Below, piece after piece: positions 7,797-14,657 of a stretch of DNA of 64,000 nucleotides. The stretch's first letter is position 1, and every line of letters starts with the position of its first letter. The notes under the pieces are model-generated. The model searched no databases. It was not told the origin of the DNA and was given only the letters and a program-made list of their open reading frames with translations. Source of the stretch: a virus; the IMG/VR virus record IMGVR_UViG_3300042566_000478, positions 1 through 64,000 of that record; one strand, given 5' to 3'. Made by a program: the position numbers and the translations under genes.

Positions 7797-8012
7797 TTAC
7801 CAAAGTGCTTTCACATACTTGTGTGTCTCTTCTGCAACAGCATCTTTGTGAAATGGGTCGTGCATTGATGAGCGAAGTGTTTCGGCAACATCAGAACGCA
7901 CATTGGACAAAACATTGAAGTACGCCTGACCGTACCTCCACGATGGTTTGAACTGGTGGTAGTACTTCTCAACACGCTCCATGAACTCTTCGTATGAAAG
8001 TTTCTCTTTCAT
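7797..8012 (-). CDS. Hypothetical protein, 71 aa
   Basis: A small protein with the pattern PSWRYGQAYFNVLSNVRSDV, then DPFHKD, a combination I associate with short hypothetical proteins in actinophages. No function is known to me. The start overlaps the upstream stop (ATGA) with a GGAG site. It is the last gene of a long operon, followed by the structured region 7647-7792. Confidence 0.75.
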   Translation of the reverse strand: MKEKLSYEEFMERVEKYYHQFKPSWRYGQAYFNVLSNVRSDVAETLRSSMHDPFHKDAVAEETHKYVKALW

Positions 8013-8449
8013 TGCGCTCCCATCAAGTACGCAACAGCGAACTGAACTGCATCAAACAAATCGTGCGTTACATACAAACCTTCTGCACCAGAACTGTCAT
8101 TTGCATCAATCACTTCAAACCAAGGATTGCTCACATAAACAAATCGCTTTCGTTCTGTTACAAACTCATCAAGCAATTCATCAGTAGTGATTCCCCATTG
8201 CTCCAAATCGGTTGCATTGTAAATCGCTCCGTAATTGTCATGACCTTTGGACACGATGTCAATCTTCAATGTTCCTTGAACGCATACTGCAAGTTGCATG
8301 GTTGGGCTTTGTGCAAACACAACTGTCTTGTTTGCATTCCCGACATACCATTCAGCACCAGCACGAGACAAGTTTGGTGGAACATTCCAGATGACTTGTG
8401 GGACATTACGAACATTCCCACCTGTGACAATGATGTTTCCTGTGCTCAT
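8009..8449 (-). CDS. Hypothetical protein, 146 aa
   Basis: A soluble protein with a glycine/valine-rich N-terminus (GNIIVTGGNVRNVPQVIWNV) and a hydrophobic C-terminal helix (FDAVQFAVAYLMGAQ). Family not recognised. It is coupled by a 4-nt overlap to its downstream neighbour. Confidence 0.72.
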   Translation of the reverse strand: MSTGNIIVTGGNVRNVPQVIWNVPPNLSRAGAEWYVGNANKTVVFAQSPTMQLAVCVQGTLKIDIVSKGHDNYGAIYNATDLEQWGITTDELLDEFVTERKRFVYVSNPWFEVIDANDSSGAEGLYVTHDLFDAVQFAVAYLMGAQ

Positions 8450-8751
8450 TCTTCTTCTCCTTTTGCTACATCAAGACAAAGCAATGCGACACTTCCATCA
8501 GTATCCATTTCTTGAATCGTTTGTCCATTCCATTCAACATTGCGATATGGGTACGCAGTTGCTCGCATGAATGGTTCTCCATACACCGAGATGTTGATGT
8601 CCCATTCTCCACCGCCAAGTGCTTCTGGAATGGTGACACCTTGCCACTCATCAAAGTCATCGTAAAACACCTTCTGTTCACGAATCGCTTTCTCTGCCAA
8701 ATGCAATGCTTCTTCTGTTAGGTAATTCACTAACTCTTCGCTTTTTGTCAT
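8446..8751 (-). CDS. Hypothetical protein, 101 aa
   Basis: An acidic protein with an N-terminal helix and a beta-rich core (GEWDINISVYGEPFMRATAY). Two ATGs lie at 8757 and 8751. The second overlaps the upstream stop as ATGA, the usual junction here, and a GGAGG site precedes both. Family unknown. Confidence 0.7.
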   Translation of the reverse strand: MTKSEELVNYLTEEALHLAEKAIREQKVFYDDFDEWQGVTIPEALGGGEWDINISVYGEPFMRATAYPYRNVEWNGQTIQEMDTDGSVALLCLDVAKGEEE

Positions 8752-8981
8752 GAACATACTTCCTCCAAGTATTCCAAATCAATGTTGAATAAAATGACCG
8801 TGTGACCTTCTGGAGCGTAAAACTTTACATACGCTCCGTCTAAATCTTCTTCCATGTCTTCATTTACATTACAGACATATTTGAGTTTCGCAACATCCTC
8901 GTCACCATAAAACTGGTTGGTGTTGAGTGCTGGAATCAACAAATCTTGTGCAACTAAATCGGGGCGAATAATGTGTGGCAT
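8748..8981 (-). CDS. Hypothetical protein, 77 aa
   Basis: A small acidic protein of unknown family. The frame opens at 8999, but the ATG at 8981 overlaps the upstream stop as TAATG, so I use it. Confidence 0.68.
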   Translation of the reverse strand: MPHIIRPDLVAQDLLIPALNTNQFYGDEDVAKLKYVCNVNEDMEEDLDGAYVKFYAPEGHTVILFNIDLEYLEEVCS

Positions 8982-9487
8982 TAGAAGTGGAAATCCCAAA
9001 TCACGGCGTACTGGTTTTCTGGCTTGTCAGTAACACGAGTGCGAAACGCTTTCAAGTTTGCGCTGTGGTACTCAATGTCAAACACTTGTGTTTGGTAGTC
9101 GTAACCCTGCGGTTCAGCAAGTTCAAGTGCTTTCTTTGCTCGGTACACCGCCAGATAATCATCACCAAAGTAATCCTTATCATCTGACTCGTTTTTCTTA
9201 CCGATGGCTACAAGTTCGGAGATGGTGTAACTACCAACTTGTTCAATGAATCGTTCAAGGTCTGATTCCATTGAATCTTGCCACAGTTTGATTTTCTTCT
9301 CAAAGAGTTCTTCGTTGCCTTTGTAACAGAGAATGTTTGAACCATCAAACTCTCCATCCCATCTTCCACCGATTTCACTCCAGTCTGACCAAGCATCCTG
9401 AGCGTATAATTGAACGAAATCAGTTACTTTGTTTTCTGCTTCTGTCTTGTCAGTTGCTTCAACTAACAAAATGTGTCCGATATGCAT
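8981..9487 (-). CDS. Hypothetical protein with WSEIGGRWDG motif
   Basis: A 168-aa acidic protein with the segment AWSDWSEIGGRWDG around residues 32-45, a pattern found in several phage and plasmid proteins of unknown function. Start with an AAAGGAG site. It lies next to the Api92-like gene in an operon of small soluble proteins. Confidence 0.7.
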   Translation of the reverse strand: MHIGHILLVEATDKTEAENKVTDFVQLYAQDAWSDWSEIGGRWDGEFDGSNILCYKGNEELFEKKIKLWQDSMESDLERFIEQVGSYTISELVAIGKKNESDDKDYFGDDYLAVYRAKKALELAEPQGYDYQTQVFDIEYHSANLKAFRTRVTDKPENQYAVIWDFHF

Positions 9488-9497
9488 GATGTCTCCT

Positions 9498-10181
9498 TTA
9501 TTGGGTTTGGGTTTGCTTAGACAACTTTACAGGTGCTGGAAGAGAAAGCAACGCCTCTTCCAACATTTTTCCAATCTCTTCCTGAACAAGTTCTTCCATC
9601 TCGTAATGAACTTCTCCAGTATCGTCATTTGACATTCTCTTGAAGATGTCAATCCACTTTTCATCTTCTGAGTTTGCAATGTCAATGAACGATTCAAAGA
9701 ACTGACCGCCACGATAGTGAGCAGTCAATCCGTAAAAACCCATGCCCATCTCTTCATATGTTTCAATGAATGCGAGAGTTGGGTAGAGAGTGCTGATGTA
9801 CTGCCACAATGGTGAACAAGGTGACCACGCAGTTTGATAACTAAACTCTGCGTAGTTTCGTGTAATGAGGTTCTGGTAAATCTCTGCTGGTGACCACTTA
9901 GTTCCCCAGTTGGCAATGTTCCAGTCGTACCAATCTTTGTAACCGTACATTACAATGTTTTCTGCTTGTTTCTTCTCGTGCGCTTCTTTTTCTGGGCTAC
10001 CTTCGGCGTACCATCCTGAAACTGTGTTTGCCAATGCATCTGGTGTTGGGTGCAGTCTGGTGAAATCGTAGATTGATTCATCATCCGTATTGCATCCATC
10101 AATTCTGACCCAATGCAAAAAGTCCGAAAGTTCGGTTGCATCTCCAACCACATTGATTGTGTTGTTGCAGTAATTAGGCAT
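9498..10181 (-). CDS. Api92-like ferredoxin-fold protein
   Basis: A 227-aa protein with the N-terminal signature MPNYCNNTINVVGD of the Api92-like (YubB/DUF1281) family, followed by WNIANWGTKWSP and TAWSPCSPL blocks typical of that family. These proteins have a ferredoxin-like fold and are widespread in phages and plasmids; their biochemical function is not established. It overlaps its upstream neighbour by 8 nt. The C-terminus is glutamate- then glutamine-rich. Confidence 0.82.
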   Translation of the reverse strand: MPNYCNNTINVVGDATELSDFLHWVRIDGCNTDDESIYDFTRLHPTPDALANTVSGWYAEGSPEKEAHEKKQAENIVMYGYKDWYDWNIANWGTKWSPAEIYQNLITRNYAEFSYQTAWSPCSPLWQYISTLYPTLAFIETYEEMGMGFYGLTAHYRGGQFFESFIDIANSEDEKWIDIFKRMSNDDTGEVHYEMEELVQEEIGKMLEEALLSLPAPVKLSKQTQTQ

Positions 10182-10497
10182 TTTCCTCTTCCTCTTCTTC
10201 TTCTTCGTAGATATCTACTTGGATTTCCATGTACTCCTGTGTGCATGGGTTTTCGGTAACAAAGTATCCGATGCGATTGATGTAATGAAAGCCACTCATA
10301 ATCCATGTGCCTTCGTCACCATCTACCCATGTCCAAATGTTTGCATCTGGTTGTTTGGCAATGAAAGCCAAATCTTCTCCATAGGTTTCAAACATCGTGC
10401 CATTCCAACCCATGTCACCATTTGGGTTTTGAATTGGTTTGAATGTTGTTTCCCACAACTCCAAATCCTTTTCCATTTCTGTTGTGATTCTAGCCAT
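10174..10497 (-). CDS. Hypothetical protein with acidic tail, 107 aa
   Basis: Family not recognised. The middle is aromatic-rich (IWTWVDGDEGTWIMSGFHYI) and the protein ends in a run of glutamates (YEEEEEEEENA). Such tails occur in DNA mimics and chaperone-like small proteins, but nothing more can be said. The start overlaps the upstream stop (TAATG). Confidence 0.72.
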   Translation of the reverse strand: MARITTEMEKDLELWETTFKPIQNPNGDMGWNGTMFETYGEDLAFIAKQPDANIWTWVDGDEGTWIMSGFHYINRIGYFVTENPCTQEYMEIQVDIYEEEEEEEENA

Positions 10498-10691
10498 TAC
10501 TCCTCCTCCTTCAAGAGTTCAACCATTTCGTACAACACTTGTTGTAGCACCTCGTTACCCAATTCCACAACCCGTTCGTGAACATAACCTTCAACTTCTT
10601 CCATTGCTTCAATGCACTCGGCTTTTGACCAATGTGGGTACATTGCTTTCGCATCTTCCCAAGACCACTTGACTACAACTTCACTTGCCAT
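10497..10691 (-). CDS. Hypothetical protein, 64 aa
   Basis: A small helical, acidic protein (EDAKAMYPHWSKAECIEAME). It has an AAGGAG site and overlaps the 3' end of the short upstream gene by 11 nt. Confidence 0.7.
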   Translation of the reverse strand: MASEVVVKWSWEDAKAMYPHWSKAECIEAMEEVEGYVHERVVELGNEVLQQVLYEMVELLKEEE

Positions 10692-10809
10692 TGCGCTTCT
10701 CCTTTGCTTTGAAATAAAAAGTTGTTTGAATTACTCCGTATGCGATACCCATCCACATATAAAGTGTTTCTGTTTTGAATGTGACTGTTACATCTGCAAG
10801 AATTGACAT
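10681..10809 (-). CDS. Small hypothetical protein, 42 aa
   Basis: The product begins MSILADVTVTFKTETLYMWM and contains one moderately hydrophobic stretch, so a membrane peptide is possible. The start overlaps the upstream stop as TAATG with a GGAG site upstream. The CTGTAATGTC here is a stop/start junction and not a copy of the leader motif. Confidence 0.6.
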   Translation of the reverse strand: MSILADVTVTFKTETLYMWMGIAYGVIQTTFYFKAKEKRNGK

Positions 10810-10982
10810 TACAGAGTTTCTCCTTCTTCAACTGCTTCTACACTCTGAAACTCACGAGTTTCAAAAAGAAACACACCTTTGTCTGATGCGTGTTCTTGTG
10901 CTGTGAATGAACTGTCTGCTTCAATCTCATACACATCAGTTTCAATGTATGTGTAATACACACGGTACTTCTGGAGTTTCAT
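10809..10982 (-). CDS. Small hypothetical protein, 57 aa
   Basis: The product begins MKLQKYRVYYTYIETDVYEI, beta-rich and acidic, with a glutamate-rich end. Both ends join neighbours by TAATG overlaps, which supports it as a real gene. Confidence 0.65.
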   Translation of the reverse strand: MKLQKYRVYYTYIETDVYEIEADSSFTAQEHASDKGVFLFETREFQSVEAVEEGETL

Positions 10983-11218
10983 TAGAACTCACCTTCCCCT
11001 GTGATTGAGAAATAAAGAAAGTTCCACACTTGCTCGTTTATGGTTTCGTAACCACCGCTACAGTCAAACTCAGCGACTGCTTTTACCCACTCTTTTGAAT
11101 CTGCTTTCAATGGTTCATCATCGTCATCCGTAAAAAGATTTGATTCCCACCATGAACACGCAATCTCTTCGTCTGGGTTGAGTTCGCTGAGTAACCCAAT
11201 CACCTTGCTTACCTTCAT
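10982..11218 (-). CDS. Hypothetical protein, 78 aa
   Basis: An acidic protein. The segment MKVSKVIGLLSELNPDEEIA resembles the start of many small phage proteins (a helix followed by a P-D-E turn) but gives no function. The frame opens at 11260 upstream of the leader motif; the ATG at 11218 has AAAGGAG and is the better start. First gene of a long operon running to 7797. Confidence 0.7.
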   Translation of the reverse strand: MKVSKVIGLLSELNPDEEIACSWWESNLFTDDDDEPLKADSKEWVKAVAEFDCSGGYETINEQVWNFLYFSITGEGEF

Positions 11219-11246
11219 GTCTTCTCCTTTGGTTGTTCGTGTATGG

Positions 11247-11259
11247 AACACTACAGACA
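11247..11259 (-). promoter_or_regulatory. Leader motif GTCTGTAGTGTTC
   Basis: A variant (one base changed) of the recurrent motif, about 30 nt upstream of the ATG at 11218. Confidence 0.45.
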
Positions 11260-11293
11260 TCTGAATGGAATAGCAACCACCATTTCAAACTTT

Positions 11294-11728
11294 TTATCCA
11301 GCCTTACCCCGTGTGGCTTTTCCAAGAAACCCGTTTGCTCTGGCAAGCATTACTCGCTTGGCTGATGTGGACTTAGAGATACTGAATGCTTTAGCAACAG
11401 CCTCAATAGGTGACACTCCATAGTTCAATGCATCTTTGTAGATTCGGGCAACTTCTTCCAGAAGGTCATCTGGCAATGTTGCGCCACGCTGTGCGCCTTT
11501 GAGTGTTGCTTTGAAATCTGGTTTAGGAAGAATACTTGCGAGAGCATCTTTTGCTAATTGCACGATTGGTACTCGTCTGTAAATCTCCACCGTAATGGTG
11601 TTGTTATCAACTGATGTAATGCCGACACCTGTGAAGCGAAGCATTCCTCCAATTTTTGTGAACTTGATATTGACATCAAATTGCTGTTTGGTAACTGGGT
11701 CAATCCATGTGAAAGTTTCTGAGTTCAT
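11294..11728 (-). CDS. Putative HTH protein
   Basis: A 144-aa protein. The C-terminal 60 residues (EVARIYKDALNYGVSPIEAV, then AKAFSISKSTSAKRVMLARA) look like the helix-turn-helix module that appears in many actinobacterial proteins with the pattern SPxxAVAxxxxxSxSTAxRxVxxAR. The N-terminal half is beta-rich. A DNA-binding or regulatory role is an inference. It overlaps the WhiB gene by 4 nt and is co-transcribed with it. Confidence 0.7.
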   Translation of the reverse strand: MNSETFTWIDPVTKQQFDVNIKFTKIGGMLRFTGVGITSVDNNTITVEIYRRVPIVQLAKDALASILPKPDFKATLKGAQRGATLPDDLLEEVARIYKDALNYGVSPIEAVAKAFSISKSTSAKRVMLARANGFLGKATRGKAG

Positions 11729-12027
11729 TGTTTGTTCCTCTTACTGCGAAGGTCTTTTCGCTTTCGTGCTGTAGTACCGCCCCAGATACCTAATTCGTAA
11801 TTATCTAATGCAAAGTTGAGACAACTTTGTTTGACAGAGCAGACATTACAAAACTGTTCAATAACAACTTTGTAGTGACCACCAGCAGAACCTTTTTCTG
11901 GGAAGAATTGGTCTGCATCAACTCCTCTGCAAGCACCTTTCTCCATCCATGTCATTGGTTCACGAAGAATAAGTGTTTTGCGAATCTCTTCTTGTTGATT
12001 GATGTAAATGCTCTGTGCTGAACTCAA
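11725..12027 (-). CDS. WhiB-family transcription factor, first copy
   Basis: A 100-aa WhiB protein. It has the four cysteines of the iron-sulphur cluster site (one in GACRGVDADQFF, then CNVC and a further C in SVKQSCLNF), the GIWGGTT turn and a basic tail (ARKRKDLRSKRNK). In actinobacteria such proteins bind a 4Fe-4S cluster and the main sigma factor and change promoter choice; phage copies (such as that of TM4) act against host gene control. The start is probably TTG at 12027, which overlaps the upstream TGA and has a GGAGG site; the in-frame ATG further upstream would overlap the neighbour by 70 nt. Confidence 0.92.
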   Translation of the reverse strand: MSSAQSIYINQQEEIRKTLILREPMTWMEKGACRGVDADQFFPEKGSAGGHYKVVIEQFCNVCSVKQSCLNFALDNYELGIWGGTTARKRKDLRSKRNKQ

Positions 12028-12356
12028 ACTGCTTCCTCCATTTCCCAGAAGCCAAAGCAAGCACCATCGGAATCTAATGTTCCAAAGGTGCATCCTTCTG
12101 GTGCGATTGCATCCATCACATTGAAGAGATGGTCTACGAGAAACATTTCTTGTTCCTCGTCACGGACTGCTTTGGGGTCAATCATTGCGAACAGGACATC
12201 GTTCCAATCGTCAAGGATTGCTTCTTTGATTTTTGGGTCGTGTTCCCCGATGACTGCAAGGAAGGCTTTTGCCAAATCCTCGGTACGGAGTGTTCCTTCA
12301 GAAACGATGGAGTTTACCCACACATCTCCCAAAGGCTTGATGTTTTCGTAAGACAT
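12024..12356 (-). CDS. Hypothetical protein, 110 aa
   Basis: An acidic helical protein of unknown family, directly upstream of and coupled to WhiB. Its ribosome site is inside a small hairpin (see 12361-12377). Confidence 0.72.
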   Translation of the reverse strand: MSYENIKPLGDVWVNSIVSEGTLRTEDLAKAFLAVIGEHDPKIKEAILDDWNDVLFAMIDPKAVRDEEQEMFLVDHLFNVMDAIAPEGCTFGTLDSDGACFGFWEMEEAV

Positions 12357-12360
12357 ACTT

Positions 12361-12377
12361 GCTCCTTCTGTAGGAGC
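12361..12377 (-). promoter_or_regulatory. Hairpin covering a ribosome binding site
   Basis: GCTCC (12377-12373) pairs with GGAGC (12365-12361) across a 7-nt loop. The second arm contains the AAGGAGC ribosome site of the gene at 12024-12356, so the hairpin can mask it. A CTGTAATGTGA leader-motif variant (near 12379-12390) lies immediately upstream. Confidence 0.5.
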
Positions 12378-12411
12378 ATCACATTACAGGTTCAGAACGG
12401 AAGTGGCAACT

Positions 12412-12567
12412 CTATTCTGAGTCTTTTTTGCCGTGTTGAATCATGGGCAAATACTTTTCAGGAAGGGTACTTCCACCGCATTGGTGCATCGGTGGGTAAT
12501 TAGTTTTCACATACAAAATTACTTTGTGGTCACACCAAGGACAAAGATATGTCGTACCTTTATTCAC
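12412..12567 (-). CDS. Small zinc-ribbon-like protein, 51 aa
   Basis: The product begins MNKGTTYLCPWCDHKVILYV and has a later QCGG, so CxxC plus C could hold zinc. It starts with GTG that overlaps the stop of the lysozyme-like gene (TAGTG), with GGAG six bases before. Short, but well supported by the junction and the cysteine pattern. Confidence 0.65.
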   Translation of the reverse strand: MNKGTTYLCPWCDHKVILYVKTNYPPMHQCGGSTLPEKYLPMIQHGKKDSE

Positions 12568-13100
12568 TATAAACTCCAATGCCTCAATCCACCGTTATCA
12601 AGTAAATACTTGCTCACTTTTAGGTTACAGTCAAGTGTTCTCAAAAGTTTGATTCCACCACCACAAATGTTCTTTGTTACGGTCTGCCATGAAGAATTGA
12701 CCTGTAGCAAGCCACTATCGTATGAGCCGTTCTTGTTCAATGTCCAAATGATTTTGCCATTGGCATTCCACTTAGCATTTACTGCATCTGGGTTGCATCC
12801 GCTTTCACGCCATGCAATGTACGAAAACACCTGCACAGGGAGCAAACCGTAGTCACGGAATGCCTGCTCAAATTGAGGGCATCGCCTGGTTTTATCTGAA
12901 GGGATGCGCTTATCTTCAGGTTCTGGAATTGTTGTAGTTGTAGTTGGCACAATCAAGTAAGGCTCAACTGAAATTGGGTGCTTTGGGTAAACAGATTCTG
13001 GTGTATTTGCTGTGCTTGGGGACATTACAGAAAAGATGGAGGCGAGAACAAGATTCCCTGTCAGCGCAACCGTTTTGAGTATTTCCGACAATCTAAGCAT
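12567..13100 (-). CDS. Secreted lysozyme-like transglycosylase
   Basis: A 177-aa protein with an N-terminal hydrophobic signal-like segment (VALTGNLVLASIFSVMSPST), a threonine/proline linker (PTTTTTIPEPED) and a lysozyme-like domain of the SLT type. The catalytic glutamate is probably in AWRESGCNPDAVN; DSGLLQVNSSWQ matches the GLxQVNxxW block of this fold. It would cut the glycan strands of peptidoglycan outside the membrane. Its location in an operon with two WhiB genes, far from the lysis module, is odd (see findings). It is followed by a terminal TAGTG overlap with the small zinc protein. Confidence 0.75.
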   Translation of the reverse strand: MLRLSEILKTVALTGNLVLASIFSVMSPSTANTPESVYPKHPISVEPYLIVPTTTTTIPEPEDKRIPSDKTRRCPQFEQAFRDYGLLPVQVFSYIAWRESGCNPDAVNAKWNANGKIIWTLNKNGSYDSGLLQVNSSWQTVTKNICGGGIKLLRTLDCNLKVSKYLLDNGGLRHWSL

Positions 13101-13123
13101 TCATTATCCTTTGTTCGGGTAAT

Positions 13124-13153
13124 AAAAAAGCCCCATCCATTGAAGTATGGGGC
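13124..13153 (-). terminator. Rho-independent terminator / possible attenuator
   Basis: A 7-bp stem (13130-13136/13147-13153) with T6 after it on the minus strand. It lies between the second WhiB gene and the lysozyme-like gene. A second GTATGGGG copy at 13163-13170 could pair with the same arm, and a TTGTAGTGCTC motif lies upstream at 13171-13183, so the hairpin could act as an attenuator for the lysozyme-like gene. Confidence 0.75.
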
Positions 13154-13193
13154 GCAAGGCTCGGTATGGGGAGCACTACAAGTTTACACCAAA

Positions 13194-13607
13194 TTAGCCT
13201 TCTAGCAACCTCTGGAGCAGTATTTTTAGGTCAGGAAGTTCTTCTCCTATAAGGGGAATAATATCTACATCTATTTCATTGCGTAATGGGCGTGTTGTGT
13301 GAGCCCAATCACAATCATCACAAGCACAGCCTTGACGAAAGCGTACAACTGTTCCATGTTCAGCAAGATTGTTTGTTGTGTCCTTCTGTAGCGGTACACG
13401 CTCTTGTGGTGTTAGTCCACCCCACACTCCATATGTTTCTTTTCTTCCTATTGAGAGACACTCATCCCAAACAGGGCAGACATTACAAACTTGTTTTGCA
13501 ATGAGATAATTTATTTCTGGAGTTTGTGCGTCAAATGGTGGAAAGAAAATATCTCCATGCATTTTTCTGCACAGAGCATCCGACATCCATTCGGGAGTTT
13601 CTATCAC
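13194..13607 (-). CDS. WhiB-family protein, second copy with C-terminal extension
   Basis: A 137-aa protein. Residues 1-75 are WhiB-like: one cysteine in DALCRKMHGD, then CNVC and a further C in PVWDECLSI, and the turn YGVWGGLTPQER. The last 60 residues are additional and contain HGTVVRFRQGCACDDCDWAH, which looks like a second cysteine cluster. The canonical basic tail is replaced by this segment. The start GTG overlaps the upstream stop (TAGTG). The family is known as iron-sulphur regulators; what the extension does is unknown. Confidence 0.88.
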   Translation of the reverse strand: MIETPEWMSDALCRKMHGDIFFPPFDAQTPEINYLIAKQVCNVCPVWDECLSIGRKETYGVWGGLTPQERVPLQKDTTNNLAEHGTVVRFRQGCACDDCDWAHTTRPLRNEIDVDIIPLIGEELPDLKILLQRLLEG

Positions 13608-13903
13608 TAGTGTTTCTCTCGGTACAAAACAAGAGCAATGATTGCGTATGACGCTAGGTCAATAAGAGAATCTTCAATTCCTTCGTTGCGAAGTTTGCTA
13701 CCTTTCGCTGCGGATTGCAGACGAATCACTTTGTCGTTTGCACGAATGAGTGTTCCAACCCAAGCAGGTACTCCCCAGTCAGTTGATGCACGAACATTTG
13801 CAAGAGGGTCTTCACCTGTTCCGTAATCACTACCTTTTTTTTCATGCATCTCTCCCAACTCTTGGAGTATGCGATAAAACTCTGGGTGTCCTGTTCTGTC
13901 CAC
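13607..13903 (-). CDS. Hypothetical protein with KGSDYG motif
   Basis: A 98-aa protein with HEKKGSDYGTGEDPLANVRA and, later, GTLIRANDKVIRLQS and EDSLIDLASYAI. This conserved set is typical of a small actinophage family, sometimes annotated as MazG-like or DUF1599; I am not sure of the fold. The frame runs to a GTG at 13930, but the GTG at 13903 lies just after the upstream stop and has CGGAG, so I prefer it. Confidence 0.75.
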   Translation of the reverse strand: MDRTGHPEFYRILQELGEMHEKKGSDYGTGEDPLANVRASTDWGVPAWVGTLIRANDKVIRLQSAAKGSKLRNEGIEDSLIDLASYAIIALVLYREKH

Positions 13904-13905
13904 GA

Positions 13906-14328
13906 TTATTCTGCTCCGTTTTCTGTCCACTCTTCAAGACTGTCCATACCGTAAAAAATTGGCATTTCCAACCTTTCTGCTTCTTTTATTTCTTCAATCG
14001 CTTCGTAGGCTTCAAACACCAGAACAGCGTCACAACGCTTCATTACTTGAAAGCAATACTCATTCCAAAACTCTGTACTGTTGGGGTACTTTTGATTCCA
14101 GAAACCACAGGTAAGCACAGGAATTACTGGTAGACATATTCCAGAGGTGTACAACTCTTCTGCTAGGTCAATAGCATCTTGGTAATTGTCATCTATATTG
14201 TCACGGTGATATGGCCCAACAACATACACATGAGGAAGAAGAATGTGAGCCAAGGTTCTCATAAACTCTTTGTTTACTCCTTCTACCATGATGTCTTCGG
14301 AGTAGTTTCTTAGAACGAAATCCCCCAT
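13906..14328 (-). CDS. Nucleoside 2-deoxyribosyltransferase-like (DUF4406) protein
   Basis: A 140-aa protein. VYVVGPYHRDNIDDNYQDAI is the substrate-binding strand-turn of the deoxyribosyltransferase-like or DUF4406 fold, and CFQVMKRCDAVLVF plus the later EAIEEIKEAERLEMPIF fit its second half. Members exchange or cleave the base on deoxynucleosides, so a nucleotide-pool role is plausible. The start overlaps the stop of the tiny membrane gene (TAATG). Confidence 0.7.
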   Translation of the reverse strand: MGDFVLRNYSEDIMVEGVNKEFMRTLAHILLPHVYVVGPYHRDNIDDNYQDAIDLAEELYTSGICLPVIPVLTCGFWNQKYPNSTEFWNEYCFQVMKRCDAVLVFEAYEAIEEIKEAERLEMPIFYGMDSLEEWTENGAE

Positions 14329-14405
14329 TACGAATGCCTGTTCATATTAGAACGAATAGCCATGTAGTAGCAAGCAAGTGCGAGAACAATGAATACCTTT
14401 GTCAT
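14328..14405 (-). CDS. 25-aa single-span membrane peptide
   Basis: The product MTKVFIVLALACYYMAIRSN plus MNRHS is one membrane span with a basic end. It starts inside the upstream stop (TGATG), ends inside the downstream start (TAATG), and has an AGGA site. These two junctions give good support despite its size. Confidence 0.6.
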   Translation of the reverse strand: MTKVFIVLALACYYMAIRSNMNRHS

Positions 14406-14626
14406 CACTTTTCCTGCAACCACTTCAGACCATTACGAAGATATACGGTGGCATAACAGAACGCCATGAATATAAATCCGTATTGTTTGGTTTGGATGGC
14501 AAAAATAATCCAAAGCAATTCATTGACTGAAAGAAAAAAGAATGCGTGGGCGTGTTTTTTGCCAACATACCACATCCCTGTAACGCCGAAGATGGCAAGC
14601 ACCCACGACCATATTTGTTCACTCAT
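14405..14626 (-). CDS. Small membrane protein, 73 aa
   Basis: Three hydrophobic segments (WSWVLAIFGVTGMWYVG, AFFFLSVNELLWIIFAI, YGFIFMAFCYATVYL) predict a polytopic inner-membrane protein. The arrangement resembles short PnuC-like phage proteins but is too short to call. Its ribosome site lies in the strong hairpin at 14630-14657. Confidence 0.75.
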   Translation of the reverse strand: MSEQIWSWVLAIFGVTGMWYVGKKHAHAFFFLSVNELLWIIFAIQTKQYGFIFMAFCYATVYLRNGLKWLQEK

Positions 14627-14629
14627 TTT

Positions 14630-14657
14630 GTACTCCTAATATCCGTATTAGGAGTAC
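14630..14657 (-). promoter_or_regulatory. 12-bp perfect hairpin covering a ribosome binding site
   Basis: 14630-14641 and 14646-14657 are perfectly complementary with a TCCG loop. The arm next to the gene carries the AGGAG of the membrane protein at 14405-14626, six bases before ATG. A TAATGT box lies at the other edge of the hairpin. It may be an RNA thermometer, a translational switch or a DNA operator. Confidence 0.6.

Noticed and set aside
13021-13028. TGTAATGT copies inside genes (for example near 6629, 8867, 11840, 13021, 13480, 16263, 19210)
   Set aside because: Several encode fixed residues such as CNVC of WhiB or V-M pairs in frame, so they are explained by protein sequence. Only the intergenic copies were kept as a motif.
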